Source: Aurantiochytrium sp. KH105
Lineage: Eukaryota > Sar > Bigyra > Thraustochytrida > Thraustochytriidae
Reading direction: 5' to 3'
DNA length: 64,000 bases
Assembly (NCBI GenBank): GCA_003116975.1
Contig: BGKB01000002.1
Span: forward strand, 496,001 to 560,000
In this document: positions 8,290-17,523 of the stretch, piece after piece
Position numbering within the stretch: position 1 is the first letter of the stretch
Layout: each line of letters opens with the position of its first letter
The notes under the pieces: model-generated
Told to the model about the DNA's origin: nothing
Seen by the model: only the letters and a program-made list of their open reading frames with translations
Databases searched by the model: none
Made by a program: the position numbers and the translations under genes

Positions 8290-11200
8290 TTAGCGCCGCG
8301 CGCCGTTTGCCGGCGAGAGAATGCCCTTGGCATTGACGGGCGACAGAACGCCCTTGGGACGCGAGCCCTTGCTGGGACTCGTCTTTTGTGCAAGCAAAAA
8401 GCTGCGACGCTCCGTCGCCACCTCAAGCTTGGAGGAAATGGCCTGTCGCGTCCGCTCCGCATTCTCATTCTCGTTCTGCTGAACAGTCTTGACGACCTCG
8501 CGAGCGTGCGCAGCAACCATGGCAGACTTCTTCTGTGTGTCGCTAATGTGGTGAGAGCGACGCGTCTCGGCTTGGTTGAGCTTCGAGTCAATGCGCTCCG
8601 CCAATGCCTCGCGCTCGCCCTCCGAAGCACCTTGCTTGGCAGCGAGCGCGGCAGCGGCCTTTTCCACCACCTGAGAAGCCTTCGCCTTTTTCGATTCCAG
8701 CATCGCTTCACGAGAGACAGCCGCCTGCTCGAGACGGCCGTCCATGACGCGGCGGCGCTCGGAAGACTTGTGCGTCTGATCTCGCTTCAAGGCCTCCCCT
8801 GCCGCCTCGACACGCGCCGTGCGCGAGCTCGCCTTGGTCTGCTTCGAGTGCAGGACGCACCCGCGCGCCCCAGCAGCCGCGTCAAGACGACGATCCAGCT
8901 CGGCCCGACGCTCCTCCACCTCAGAAGCGCGAGCGTGCTCCGCGATCTTCACCTTTTCGTTTGTCAGCGCGGCCTTGGCCGCCACCTCGGAAAGCGCCGC
9001 CAGGCGTGCCTCGTTCGCTTGCTCCAGCTTGGCGTCCAGCACACGGCGTTTCGTCTCACTCAGATGCGCGTCGCGTTCGCGCACGGCAGCGCCTACGCCG
9101 GCCACACGCGAGGACTGCTGCGTGGCCTTTGCCTGCTTGAGCAGCAAAGCGGCTTCGCGGATCTCCGCAGCAACTTCGAGCTTTTGGTCCATCGTAATGC
9201 GCATCTCGCGCATTTTCATCTCCGTCTGGGCCTGCGCCTCGTCAACCTTGCGAATGTTGAGCGCCGCGCGGGAGGCAATCGACGCCAGCATCGACTCTCT
9301 CGCCCGCTCCGCCTGTCCGAGGCGTTGCGCCATCGCGGCGCGGCGCGCATCGGCCTCGGCGCGCTCGCGCTCGCGCGACAAGGCAGAAGCTGTTGCCACC
9401 TTGGAAACCTCCTGGTTCGCTTTCGCCCGCAGCCGTGCCACAGTTGACTCGCGCTTCTCTGCTGCATCCTGGAGCCGCTGCTCTAGCTCGCGACGCTTCT
9501 GGTCCTCGGCGGCGCCCAGCTGCCGCAGGCGGTCAGCAACGCGGCCCGTATCCTTGCCAGCGCGCTCCTTGAGATCCGTGAGCGCTGCGTCGCGCTTCTC
9601 GGCAGCATCGTTGAGCCGCTGCTCTAGCTGCTCGCGCGCCTTAGACGAGTCCATGCTCAGACGCTCACGCACGCCAACGTTGGCAGCTTCCACCTTGGCC
9701 GACTCGTCACTTGCCTTTGACTGCACAGCCGCGAGCTGGACCTGGCGCGCCGCATCAGCCTGCGCCAGCTTGCGATCCAGCTGTTCGCGCTTCACCTCTG
9801 CGGCCAGCTCAGACTGTCGGCGCACCTCATCGACGCGGTCGGCCTTGGCGGCTGCCTTGTCAGCGCGCTCCTTGAGCAAGCTTTCGCGCGACTCGGTCGC
9901 CTCCTCGAGCTTGCGGTCGATGCTCTCGCGCTGCTCTGCGGCGCGTTTTTCGCGCTCAGCAGCGCCCGACGCCACCTTGCGGGCTTCCTCTGCGGCACGT
10001 GCCGCTTTTTCCGAGAGAATCTCCTCGCGCGCTGCGCTGGCCCGCGCCTGCCGAGCCTCAATGCTCTTGCGACGTTCCTGAATCGCGTCTTGAGCGGACT
10101 CCTTGGCCCGCTCCACGCGGTTGCTCGTGCGTCGAGCCTTTCGCTTCTTGGCGTCGAGCGCCTCGGCCCGAGCCCGGGCTGCCTCGTCCAGCTTCGTCTG
10201 CACCTTTTCCAGCTGCTCTTTGGCGCGTTGCTCGCTCGTCTCCTGAACCTTGGCTGCGCGCTCTTGGGCCTTGGCTGCGCGCTTCACCTTCTCCTCCACC
10301 GAGAGCTCGCGCTGGTCCGCGGCGGCCCGCAGCTTCGAGTCGATACTTTCGCGACGCGCGGCGGCCTCGGCGGCTGCCGCTGCTGTGGCGCGCTCAACCT
10401 TGCGCGAGGCTTCTGCAGCCCGTGTCTTCTTCTCGGAAAGAGACTGCTCGCGGACCTCGTCGGCGCGCTCGAGTTTGTGCGAGATCTCCAGCTTGCGGGC
10501 GTTGGAGACCATCTCCTGCGTCTCAGTGGCGCGCGTAACCTTGTCATTGGCAGTCTGCGCGCGTGTGCGCGTGGCCGCAAGCTGGTCGGCGCGCCGCTGT
10601 TCTGCCTCGACGAGCTTGCATCCGAGCTTGGCGCGACGCAGATCTGTGTCGGCTTGGGCTGCGGCGTTGGCCATTTCCACGCGCTCGGACCGCCCCTGAG
10701 CACGGCCTCGAATCGAGCCCAGAGTTTCTTCACGGGATTCGGCAGCCTGTGCGAGCCGCTGCTCCAGCATGTCGCGACGGTCACGCGCGAGCTCCTGCTC
10801 GCGGTCGAGAGCGTCCGAGACCCTGCCGGTCGTGGTGGATGCACGTACCTGCACCTCATCCAAAAAGGACTCGCGCCGCTTGTTGGCTTGTTCGAGGCGG
10901 TCGTCGAGATTCTCTCGCTTTTCCTCCGAGTCGGCAGCCTGGGCCGCCAAGTTGCTCTGGTGGACCTCCTTGGCGTAGATCACGTTGGCGGCTGCGTTGG
11001 CCTGTTGCTGTTCGAGCAACTTGCTGCGCCGTCGGCTCGCCGAATTCAGCTTGTGCTCCAGCTGGTTCGCTTTTTCTGCGTTCTCGCGCTGCCTCGACGC
11101 CGAGTATCGCCTCTGTCTCTCCGAGCTCTGCCCGGCCTTTTCCTTGCGTGCGCTCAGGATCTCGCTGCGCTTTTCCTGCGCGCGTAGCAGCTTCTCCTCC

Positions 11201-11502
11201 ACGTCGACGCTCGTCACGCTGCCGCACTGGGAGCGCGTGGGACTTGTCAGTGCCGCGAGACGAGGGCTTCGCACCGCGCCAAAGGCCGAGGTCGCAGATG
11301 CTGACGACGACCGTCTTCCGCGCGTGGGCGTGAACATCGACACGTCCACCTCGATCACGCCTGGGCTTTGCGCGTCCACGTCCTGGCCCTCCTTCTTCGA
11401 CTTGCCAGCGCGGGGCGGCGTGCAAGGGACGGCCAGGGCCGCCGCCTCAGCCTCGCCTTCGCTGCTCGCCGCACCGTTCCGCGGCGACGCGGGCGCCTCC
11501 AT
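8290..11502 (-). CDS. giant protein of 20 tandem stathmin-like repeats
   Basis: 1070 residues, one exon. Residues 1-100 are disordered and rich in Ser-Pro/Thr-Pro sites (FTPTR, SPRL, TSPTR). From residue 101 to the end the chain is exactly tiled by 20 repeats: twelve of 47 residues, seven of 51 (repeats 2, 11, 13, 15, 17, 18, 19) and a 49-residue last unit ending in more Ser-Pro sites. Each starts with a form of LxxKLxxAxxxRxxxL (LDDRLEQANKRRESFL, IDSKLNQAETRRSHHI, ISSKLEVATERRSFLL). Animal stathmin has the same start (IQKKLEAAEERRKSHE) and, from memory, its second repeat begins 51 residues later. 47 and 51 residues are 13 and 14 alpha-helical turns, so all repeats keep one face. Stathmins bind tubulin dimers along a single long helix; I infer that role here. 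A plain coiled coil is the alternative. Two long frames on the opposite strand are shadows of the repeat. Confidence 0.85.
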   Translation of the reverse strand: MEAPASPRNGAASSEGEAEAAALAVPCTPPRAGKSKKEGQDVDAQSPGVIEVDVSMFTPTRGRRSSSASATSAFGAVRSPRLAALTSPTRSQCGSVTSVDVEEKLLRAQEKRSEILSARKEKAGQSSERQRRYSASRQRENAEKANQLEHKLNSASRRRSKLLEQQQANAAANVIYAKEVHQSNLAAQAADSEEKRENLDDRLEQANKRRESFLDEVQVRASTTTGRVSDALDREQELARDRRDMLEQRLAQAAESREETLGSIRGRAQGRSERVEMANAAAQADTDLRRAKLGCKLVEAEQRRADQLAATRTRAQTANDKVTRATETQEMVSNARKLEISHKLERADEVREQSLSEKKTRAAEASRKVERATAAAAAEAAARRESIDSKLRAAADQRELSVEEKVKRAAKAQERAAKVQETSEQRAKEQLEKVQTKLDEAARARAEALDAKKRKARRTSNRVERAKESAQDAIQERRKSIEARQARASAAREEILSEKAARAAEEARKVASGAAEREKRAAEQRESIDRKLEEATESRESLLKERADKAAAKADRVDEVRRQSELAAEVKREQLDRKLAQADAARQVQLAAVQSKASDESAKVEAANVGVRERLSMDSSKAREQLEQRLNDAAEKRDAALTDLKERAGKDTGRVADRLRQLGAAEDQKRRELEQRLQDAAEKRESTVARLRAKANQEVSKVATASALSRERERAEADARRAAMAQRLGQAERARESMLASIASRAALNIRKVDEAQAQTEMKMREMRITMDQKLEVAAEIREAALLLKQAKATQQSSRVAGVGAAVRERDAHLSETKRRVLDAKLEQANEARLAALSEVAAKAALTNEKVKIAEHARASEVEERRAELDRRLDAAAGARGCVLHSKQTKASSRTARVEAAGEALKRDQTHKSSERRRVMDGRLEQAAVSREAMLESKKAKASQVVEKAAAALAAKQGASEGEREALAERIDSKLNQAETRRSHHISDTQKKSAMVAAHAREVVKTVQQNENENAERTRQAISSKLEVATERRSFLLAQKTSPSKGSRPKGVLSPVNAKGILSPANGARR

Positions 11503-12794
11503 CTTCTCTCTCCGCCTGTCCGCTTCTCCCCCTGCTTTTCCTCCTCCTCAAAGGCGACCTCGTGCTTCTCGTGCTCCTCCAAGCCGCTGTGCTCGGGCTG
11601 CACGGCGTCCGGTCGAGTTTTGCGTCCCTTTCCTTCGATTTAAAACGGCCGATCACCGGCCCGCGACCGGCGACCGCGAGCGCCGGCCGGCCGGGCGGGC
11701 GGGCGGCGGGCGGGGTCGCGGCGGCTCGCTCGCGCGCTGCTCCCTTCGCGCGCCCCTCGCTCGCTCGCGCGCGCGCTGCTCTGCACTGCACTCGGCTCGC
11801 GCGGAGTTCGGGTCTGCGCTCGAGCTCGCTTCCCCGCGACGGTTGGGACGCTACGCCCCACGATTGTGCCACTTTGTGTGCCGCTTCGAGGTGGGGCCCC
11901 GGGGCCCGCTCAACGCGCGTCAACGGTCGATGGATGAGATGCGCTCTCTGCGTTGCGAGGCCCGACCCGGCTCGGCGCGGCTCTGCTCTGCGCTCGAGGC
12001 GACGCGCTGGACTCGCGTGCCCGTCGTGGCCATCCGGCGGGCGGAGAAGGGAATTCGAGAAGCTGGCGGTCTGGAGAAAGGGCCGCCTTGGGTTTATCGT
12101 GCCGACGCGGACGATCTAGCCGTGGGAGGGGGAGTCTTGATGATCGAAGAATTCCAAGAATTATCTGAAGATGCACGTAGCCAGGTGGGCGTGTCTCTTG
12201 CTCTTGCTCTTGCTCTTGGTCAAGTTGAACTGCTCGTGTCATGTGGACAATGTTCGGAAGCTCGACTGCAAAGTCTCGCGAAGATCGGCGGGGTTGGTCA
12301 CGAAGTGCTTTCGAGGGATAACCCTCACGTGCAAAAGAAAAGTCTGAAGCTTGCTTGGGAAAAAAAAAAAAAAAGTATGTAAAAGAAAATGAAAGAAATT
12401 GAAGACCTCGGTGCGTGGCCATGCTGGGTGAAAATGAGAGTGGTTTGTCACTTTATACAGGCCTATCCTCTTGATGATCTGTAACTTGATCTGCAAGAAT
12501 AATTTTCGTTCGAGGAAAAGTGCTTTTCAGACGCAACAAATGGGTAACAAAAGCGACAAGATCCCATGAGGCCACATCACGAAAAGCCTAACCATCATAC
12601 CAGAACAAATCTAGGATAGCATGTTCTCGTAGCAATCTCCTAGAATCTTACCGTAGTAGTAGGCTAGTCTCTCGTACGAGAAAAAACATCCAAGCAATCT
12701 TGTTATTTTGACCCCCAGGCAGGTAGGCAGGGCAGGCCAGTCGAGGGCAGCTTGATCAAGACCAAGCATAGCCAAACCAAGCCGACGACTACCC
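11503..12794. other. intergenic, divergent promoters of the stathmin-repeat and Rieske genes
   Basis: 1.3 kb between two divergent starts. The part next to the stathmin-repeat gene (about 11640-11800) is extremely GC-rich, with GGGC and CTCG runs. A (CTTGCT)n run at about 12195-12220 and a 16-A tract near 12360 follow. A 465-codon plus-strand frame crosses the stathmin-repeat 5' end and this region, but its composition changes without a domain. I see no supported gene. Confidence 0.6.
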
Positions 12795-14513
12795 ATGGCC
12801 AGCGAAGCGCAACGTGTCGGCGACGCCGCCAAGCTCGCCCGCGAGGGCGCGCGTTTGCATACAGTAAGTCTTCCAGCGCGCCACGGCGTTCGCCGACCGC
12901 GCATCGACGATGAAGAATGACCAGCTCACGACGACGACGTCGACGACGACGACGGCGGCGACAACCTTTGAAACGACGCTACGCAGCAAGTGGGAGGGAG
13001 GTTCGTAACTGTACTCCGGCACCGCGGGAAGCTCTTCTGCTTTGACAGCACGTGCTATCATGCAGGAGGCCCTCTGGGAAATGGTGACATTGAAGATGTG
13101 AATGGCGAGCCATGTGTCGTGTGCCCGTGGCACATGTATCAGGTGGCCCTTGCCGACGGTGCCAAATACTATCAGCCGCTCATCATGAAGGACGGCAAGA
13201 TGAAACCTGGCGGCTGGAAGAAAAAGGAAAATGCCCAGCGAACACATCACGTGCAAGAGCGCCAGGACGGCGTCTATGTCACTCTCAATCTCGATGGCAA
13301 ATACGATTCCGACGAGTACGGAGGCATGTCTACGTGCGGAGGAAACTCTAATGCATCCAACAAGCCTGTGCACTCCAAGAGAAACTTTGCGCTGCCACGT
13401 CGAAGTGGTCACGTTTTAAGTGGGGCAAGCCCTGCGGCGCCGGGCATGCCCATGCCAGCCCCCATTGCTGCACCAGGAAGCATGCCAAATCCTGGTCAAG
13501 TTTCAACATCGCTGGCCAATCTTTCGACCCTTGACGTCGAAGAGGAGGCCGATCTCGATGATGAAGAAGACCTAGGTCTCATTGGTGCACAAAATGCCCG
13601 TACCGAGGGCTCTGCACGTTCTCGCGAAGACGACTGGACGCAACTCATTGTTGCCAAAAAGGTGCGCGTGAGCGAAGCTTGTGTATCGCTGTACCTTGAC
13701 GCGACCACGCTAGAAGGCAACGACGAGGTACTGCGCAAACTATACAGCATCGATGCAGACTTTGGGGACGGAACGATTGTCGATGTTGATGATCTCTTTG
13801 ACACGCGGCACCTTGACGTAGGTCTCGTTCTCGATGCAGACAGCGCCGAGCTCACGCACCGGCCCTATACGCCAGTGCGTTCGGCGAAGCGTAGCTTGAA
13901 CGCCTCACGTAAAGAGCACCTCATTCATCTCGAAATTCGCGTCTACCCCGGTGGCAAGCTGGGCCCACGCCTCGCCGCGCTCGAGCCAGGCGACAAGGTT
14001 TTTGCGAGACCAGGCACCACGCCTGCCGCAGACTCGCTCCTGGAAAAGGCCTTTCCGCCTCTTGCAGCCCTCACCAAGGTTTTTCTCTTTGCAGGGGGTA
14101 GCGGCATCACCCCGATTCTGCAAGTGCTGCAGAACTGCCTCGATGCTCAAGTCAAGCTCCAAATTACCATTGTCTGCGCGAACAAGACTCTCTCGCGGAT
14201 GCTAGGTGCCGACGCTCTCGGCAGTCTGGTCAACGAGGCCGCAAATCGACCGGAGATTACGCTCCGTGTGTTTCATGTCTTGACCGACGCTCAAGTCGCC
14301 CTTCCCTCGGATGTTGAGCACATCAAGTTCGTTCAATCTACGCGTGTCAATGATCTCCCCTTTTTGCAAAACAAGGTCGCGGTTCCGGCTCAATCTAGTG
14401 GCACTTCTGTCTTTGCATGGTGCGGGCCGCAAGGCTTCATGTCAGCGTTGCGGTCTTCGCTTGTGGAGGGACTGGGTGCCACGCCGCATCGTTGCGTTGA
14501 GTATCTCGGATAG
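12795..14513 (+). CDS. Rieske [2Fe-2S] domain fused to a cytochrome-b5-reductase-type flavin domain
   Basis: Two exons: 12795-12863, a 123-base GT-AG intron, then 12987-14513, giving 531 residues. The join gives REGARLHTQVGGRFVTVLRH in one frame. The Rieske domain (about 20-125) has the cluster ligands in CYH...CPWH, with the intervening loop of NirD-type proteins. After a disordered acidic linker (about 150-220) comes an FAD/NAD reductase half. Its RPYTPVR is the FAD-binding RxYT motif. FAGGSGITPILQVL is the NAD(P)H-binding GGxGxxP motif, and WCGPQGFM is the conserved CGP near the C-terminus. The protein could pass electrons from NAD(P)H through flavin to its own Rieske cluster, like a one-piece reductase plus ferredoxin. 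No signal or membrane segment is visible. The partner oxygenase or acceptor is unknown. Confidence 0.9.
12864..12986 (+). other. intron of the Rieske-reductase gene
   Basis: GTAAGT donor and ACGCAG acceptor, 123 bases, phase 0. It includes a GACGAC/GACGTC repeat (about 12925-12960). Without it the Rieske frame has no ATG. Confidence 0.85.
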
Positions 14514-14712
14514 AAAAATTAATAGTATAGGTTACCTTTTCAAATGCCAGTGCGGCGGCGAACGCGCGAGCTTATTGGCGATCGACCAGTCAGTCAACCA
14601 ATCTCGTTTTTTTTCACATCAATTGCGCCACGATCAAATCTCCCAAAAGACCAGGGTTTTGGGGGCGTCGTCACGATGCCGCATTAGCAAACAGCACACG
14701 CGCGGGAAAGCT

Positions 14713-14946
14713 CTACTCGATCTGTGAGTTCGTCTCTACGGGAGCTTCATCGTCCAGCTGCGCATCGAGTTCGGGCCTCGCCTCGGCGTCGACTGCCGCC
14801 CCGAGAGCGGTCTTCCACCGCTGCATAACGGCTGCCGAGGCCTGCGCGATTCGAGTCATCTCCGCAAAACTATCTCGTGCCGACTCGAGCTGCGCCGCCA
14901 CTGCTGCAGATGATGCGCGTAGCGCCTCCACCTCCCGTGCGTCCAT
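14713..14946 (-). CDS. small helical protein, possible DASH complex subunit Dad2
   Basis: 77 residues starting MDAREVEALRASSAAVAAQL. The pattern is a heptad-like helix (LESARDSFAEMTRIAQASAA) followed by VMQRWKTALGAA and an acidic tail. Fungal Dad2 proteins show the same order: a helix with LRxLSxxLAxQLExLEEKL, then a segment like VLSNWQNVLRAI with a fixed Trp. Dad2 is part of the DASH/Dam1 ring that couples kinetochores to microtubules, and DASH subunits are reported outside fungi. The protein is short and simple in composition, so this is a suggestion from pattern, not an assignment. It stands alone between two plus-strand genes. Confidence 0.5.
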   Translation of the reverse strand: MDAREVEALRASSAAVAAQLESARDSFAEMTRIAQASAAVMQRWKTALGAAVDAEARPELDAQLDDEAPVETNSQIE

Positions 14947-15551
14947 GCCGCCTGCTCGTAGGTCGTTCGTCTCCTCGCCTCAAGAACCCGATGCCTGTTC
15001 TCGGTCTGGTGGGCTCGCAAGTTGAGATGAGACGTCGCTTGTGGTGAGACGAGACATACCTTCATACATTGTGGCTCTCAGAGTTCTCTTTTTTCTTTTC
15101 TTTTACTTCTTATCGAAGCTTGCTCTGCGTGCGAGGTTCACAGCTGAGTTAACTTGGTTCGAACGTACGTTGCTTTGTCGCAGGACAAATCGGGGCCTCG
15201 CGAGATCATCACGACCCAACTCAACTAGGTTTCTTTTTCGCAGCAGCAAAATGTTTGTCATCTTCGCCTTTGACCTCACCATCGACCATGGCGAGCGGTA
15301 TGAGGCAGCCTGCGCTCTTGCGGGCCACGTGCTGCTAACGCTCGCAGAAGATCTAGGCCTAGCAATGATGTAGCCTAAACAGTCGCCATCGCTGGATAAC
15401 ACCCGTGACCCTTATTTTAGGTGACCAAATAAGGGTCAACGGCTATACTCCAAATGTACATGACTTCTTCGAGTCCGTCATCTTGGATCAAAGCGCAAGA
15501 GAGACCGACCGACATGTCCGCAATCCGTGCCCACTCAAAGGCCGCGGAACG
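14947..15551. other. intergenic/5' region before the JHY-like gene
   Basis: A 40-codon frame with an ATG at 15251 and the part of the next gene's open frame that precedes its first ATG (15405-15551) lie here. Neither has visible homology. The short frame could be an upstream ORF or a first exon. Confidence 0.5.
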
Positions 15552-17234
15552 ATGAAGAGGTCGAGGGCCGGCCATCATGGTCACGGAGGTAGCGGTGGCG
15601 GCGGTGGCGCCCAGGTAGGCCGAGCTGGGGCCGGGACAAGCAGCTTCCAGGCCAAGTTTGGCCAGCGTATCCTGAAAACCTCGGGCGATGGCTCGTACGT
15701 GCGCCTGCACGCCCCAGCATCTCGAGAAGGACCTCTCGCTACAAAAACATCAAGGGAAGCACTTAAACAACAGCAGCGAGAGCGCCAATCAAGCGGGCAG
15801 CGGCCGGAACAAATGCGAAAAGACTTTGGCAAGGCCACGTTTGCAAACATGCCCGCTTCCTCAGCACACCGCTCGCCAGTTTTAAGCTCAAATTTGGTGA
15901 ACTCGCCGAGAGAACCCTCTGACCCATATAAGACAAGTCTTCCTGCTGTCCGCGCTTCCATGCCAATCACGCAAATTTCCAGCGAAGCTTCCGCAGCGTA
16001 TGACGTATCTTCGCGCGTCCAAATTCGGTCTCTTCCCGAAAGAAACTTCTCGCAGGTCTCAGGCCCTCCTGCTGCAAATGAAGCTGCCGGACTCCAGTGG
16101 AACGCCCAGACTTCCATGCATCAAAAGGATTTTTCTCGGCCAAGCCTCGCCGATTTGCGTCACGCTGTTCAAGGCGCAATGCCAAATCCGCCATCACCCA
16201 GTGTCAATCGTCAGCCATCGCAGTGGTCACCTTCCCGCCAGCCTTTGAAGGAGAGTCCTTCTAATGCCGCTGCAAAACCAGGAGGTTACATGCATGGATA
16301 TGCACACATGCATGCGCAGCCTTCGCGCGAATGGCAAGATCAATCTCAAAAACAGTATATCGACTCGTACTCTGAACTTCCTCAGCAGCGTCAAGGCTAT
16401 CAGTATCAGTATCAGCACGCGTCGATCGATGCATCTGCAGCTGCTTCTGCTCAGGGAGACGAGATGCGTCGGCCCCGACCAAGGAAACATGATCCAGATG
16501 TCTTTGCCGCCGAGGATGATGACAAGCAGGAAGAGCTCCCGCCAAAGGACGTTATCAATGAGCGTCTTGTGAAAAGCGAAAAAGACCGTCTTTTCTACAG
16601 TCGAAAACACCGGACCGTGTCATACAAACCGTGCACAACCAAAGAGTATCTGAAAAACAAGCCTGAAAAGTATTACGAGCTTGGTAAGCTCCAGGCCGAT
16701 CTCAACACAGAGGAGGTTGCCAAAAAGCGCGAAAAACTCGAACGCATGAAGTCATACGGTGCCAAACTCCGTGCGCTAAACAAACAGCCCCCGTCGCCAA
16801 TATCAACCGCAGCAGCCGCGACGCTCGCTGGGGGTTCGTCGCAAATGTACAGTCAGCCTTTGACTGGGGCGCGTGATGGTTCACAAGCATTCAATGGCAA
16901 TAATCAAGAGGAAGACGCTCTTGCGAATCAGGGACGAAGGGTTTACCAAGGCCAGCACCCAGCGGTAAGGGAGCAGGCGCTTCGGGAAAAGCGCAAGGCG
17001 CAGTCTGCGCGACAGCGAGCTCTGGAGTTTGCCAAGAGCGTACCGAAACCGCGGGTTCGCGTCACAAAGACGCCAACTGCAGAGTCGTGTAAAACATCTG
17101 GCTTTGCCTCGCCAGCCAGAGACAGGGTTTCTGGTCAGGAGATTACTGAGCTTGAGCGCCTGGAGCTCGAGCACGATCGCGCTCGGGAAGAAATTGAAGC
17201 CATTCGACGAGATTTTGGAAACTCACAGAGCTAG
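15552..17234 (+). CDS. JHY-like (C11orf63-type) protein, probably cilium-associated
   Basis: 560 residues from the first ATG. Most of it is disordered and rich in Ser, Gln and Pro. The ordered block is near residues 312-410: RLFYSRKHRTVSYKP, TTKEYLKNKPEKYYELGKL, DLNTEEVAKKREKLERMKSY, then GAKLRALNK. This order (YxP[CY]TxxxY, then LGxLxxDL, then KxxRMKxY and LRxxN) is what I remember of the C-terminal block of animal JHY, a protein needed for ependymal cilia. A second helix sits at the C-terminus (ERLELEHDRAREEIEAIRRD). The frame is open 5' of the ATG to 15405 but starts there with GTG. The family match is from memory and moderate. Other ciliary coiled-coil proteins are possible. Confidence 0.55.
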   Translation: MKRSRAGHHGHGGSGGGGGAQVGRAGAGTSSFQAKFGQRILKTSGDGSYVRLHAPASREGPLATKTSREALKQQQRERQSSGQRPEQMRKDFGKATFANMPASSAHRSPVLSSNLVNSPREPSDPYKTSLPAVRASMPITQISSEASAAYDVSSRVQIRSLPERNFSQVSGPPAANEAAGLQWNAQTSMHQKDFSRPSLADLRHAVQGAMPNPPSPSVNRQPSQWSPSRQPLKESPSNAAAKPGGYMHGYAHMHAQPSREWQDQSQKQYIDSYSELPQQRQGYQYQYQHASIDASAAASAQGDEMRRPRPRKHDPDVFAAEDDDKQEELPPKDVINERLVKSEKDRLFYSRKHRTVSYKPCTTKEYLKNKPEKYYELGKLQADLNTEEVAKKREKLERMKSYGAKLRALNKQPPSPISTAAAATLAGGSSQMYSQPLTGARDGSQAFNGNNQEEDALANQGRRVYQGQHPAVREQALREKRKAQSARQRALEFAKSVPKPRVRVTKTPTAESCKTSGFASPARDRVSGQEITELERLELEHDRAREEIEAIRRDFGNSQS

Positions 17235-17262
17235 GCTATAGCTTGCAAGACGAGTAAGAGAC

Positions 17263-17296
17263 TTTCTTTCTTTCTTTCTTTCTTTCTTTCTCTCTC
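17263..17296. repeat. CTTT tetranucleotide repeat
   Basis: About seven TTTC units just downstream of the JHY-like stop codon, probably in its 3' UTR. Confidence 0.9.
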
Positions 17297-17523
17297 CAAC
17301 TTTTGTTCTTCCTTACTTTTTTCTTTGTTGCCATAATAATTCGTTGGTCAAGAACTTCACAAGGGTTCTCCGGTTTTGCTGCAACAAGTAGTATGAGTAT
17401 AAATAAATAAAAAGGCTTTCGCGTGATTTGCCTATCGAGTGAGCGTCCCTAGATCTGCCGTGCTGCCAGCGAGTTCGCCAGCCTGCCACCTTGATATCAA
17501 GCTACTCTCTTGCTATTTTCGGA

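Noticed and set aside
8386-11333. Long plus-strand open frames opposite the stathmin-repeat gene (for example 8819-10081 and 10090-11187)
   Set aside because: They mirror the GC-biased repeat codons, and their translations are Arg/Ser/Ala- or Leu/Arg-rich with no domain. The minus-strand repeat is clearly the coding one.
10985-12382. 465-codon plus-strand frame
   Set aside because: Half of it is antisense to the stathmin-repeat N-terminus and the rest is compositionally different; no domain.
15251-15373. 40-codon frame MFVIFAFDLTIDHG...
   Set aside because: Too short, no homology, no convincing splice site to the next gene. Kept only as a possible upstream ORF.
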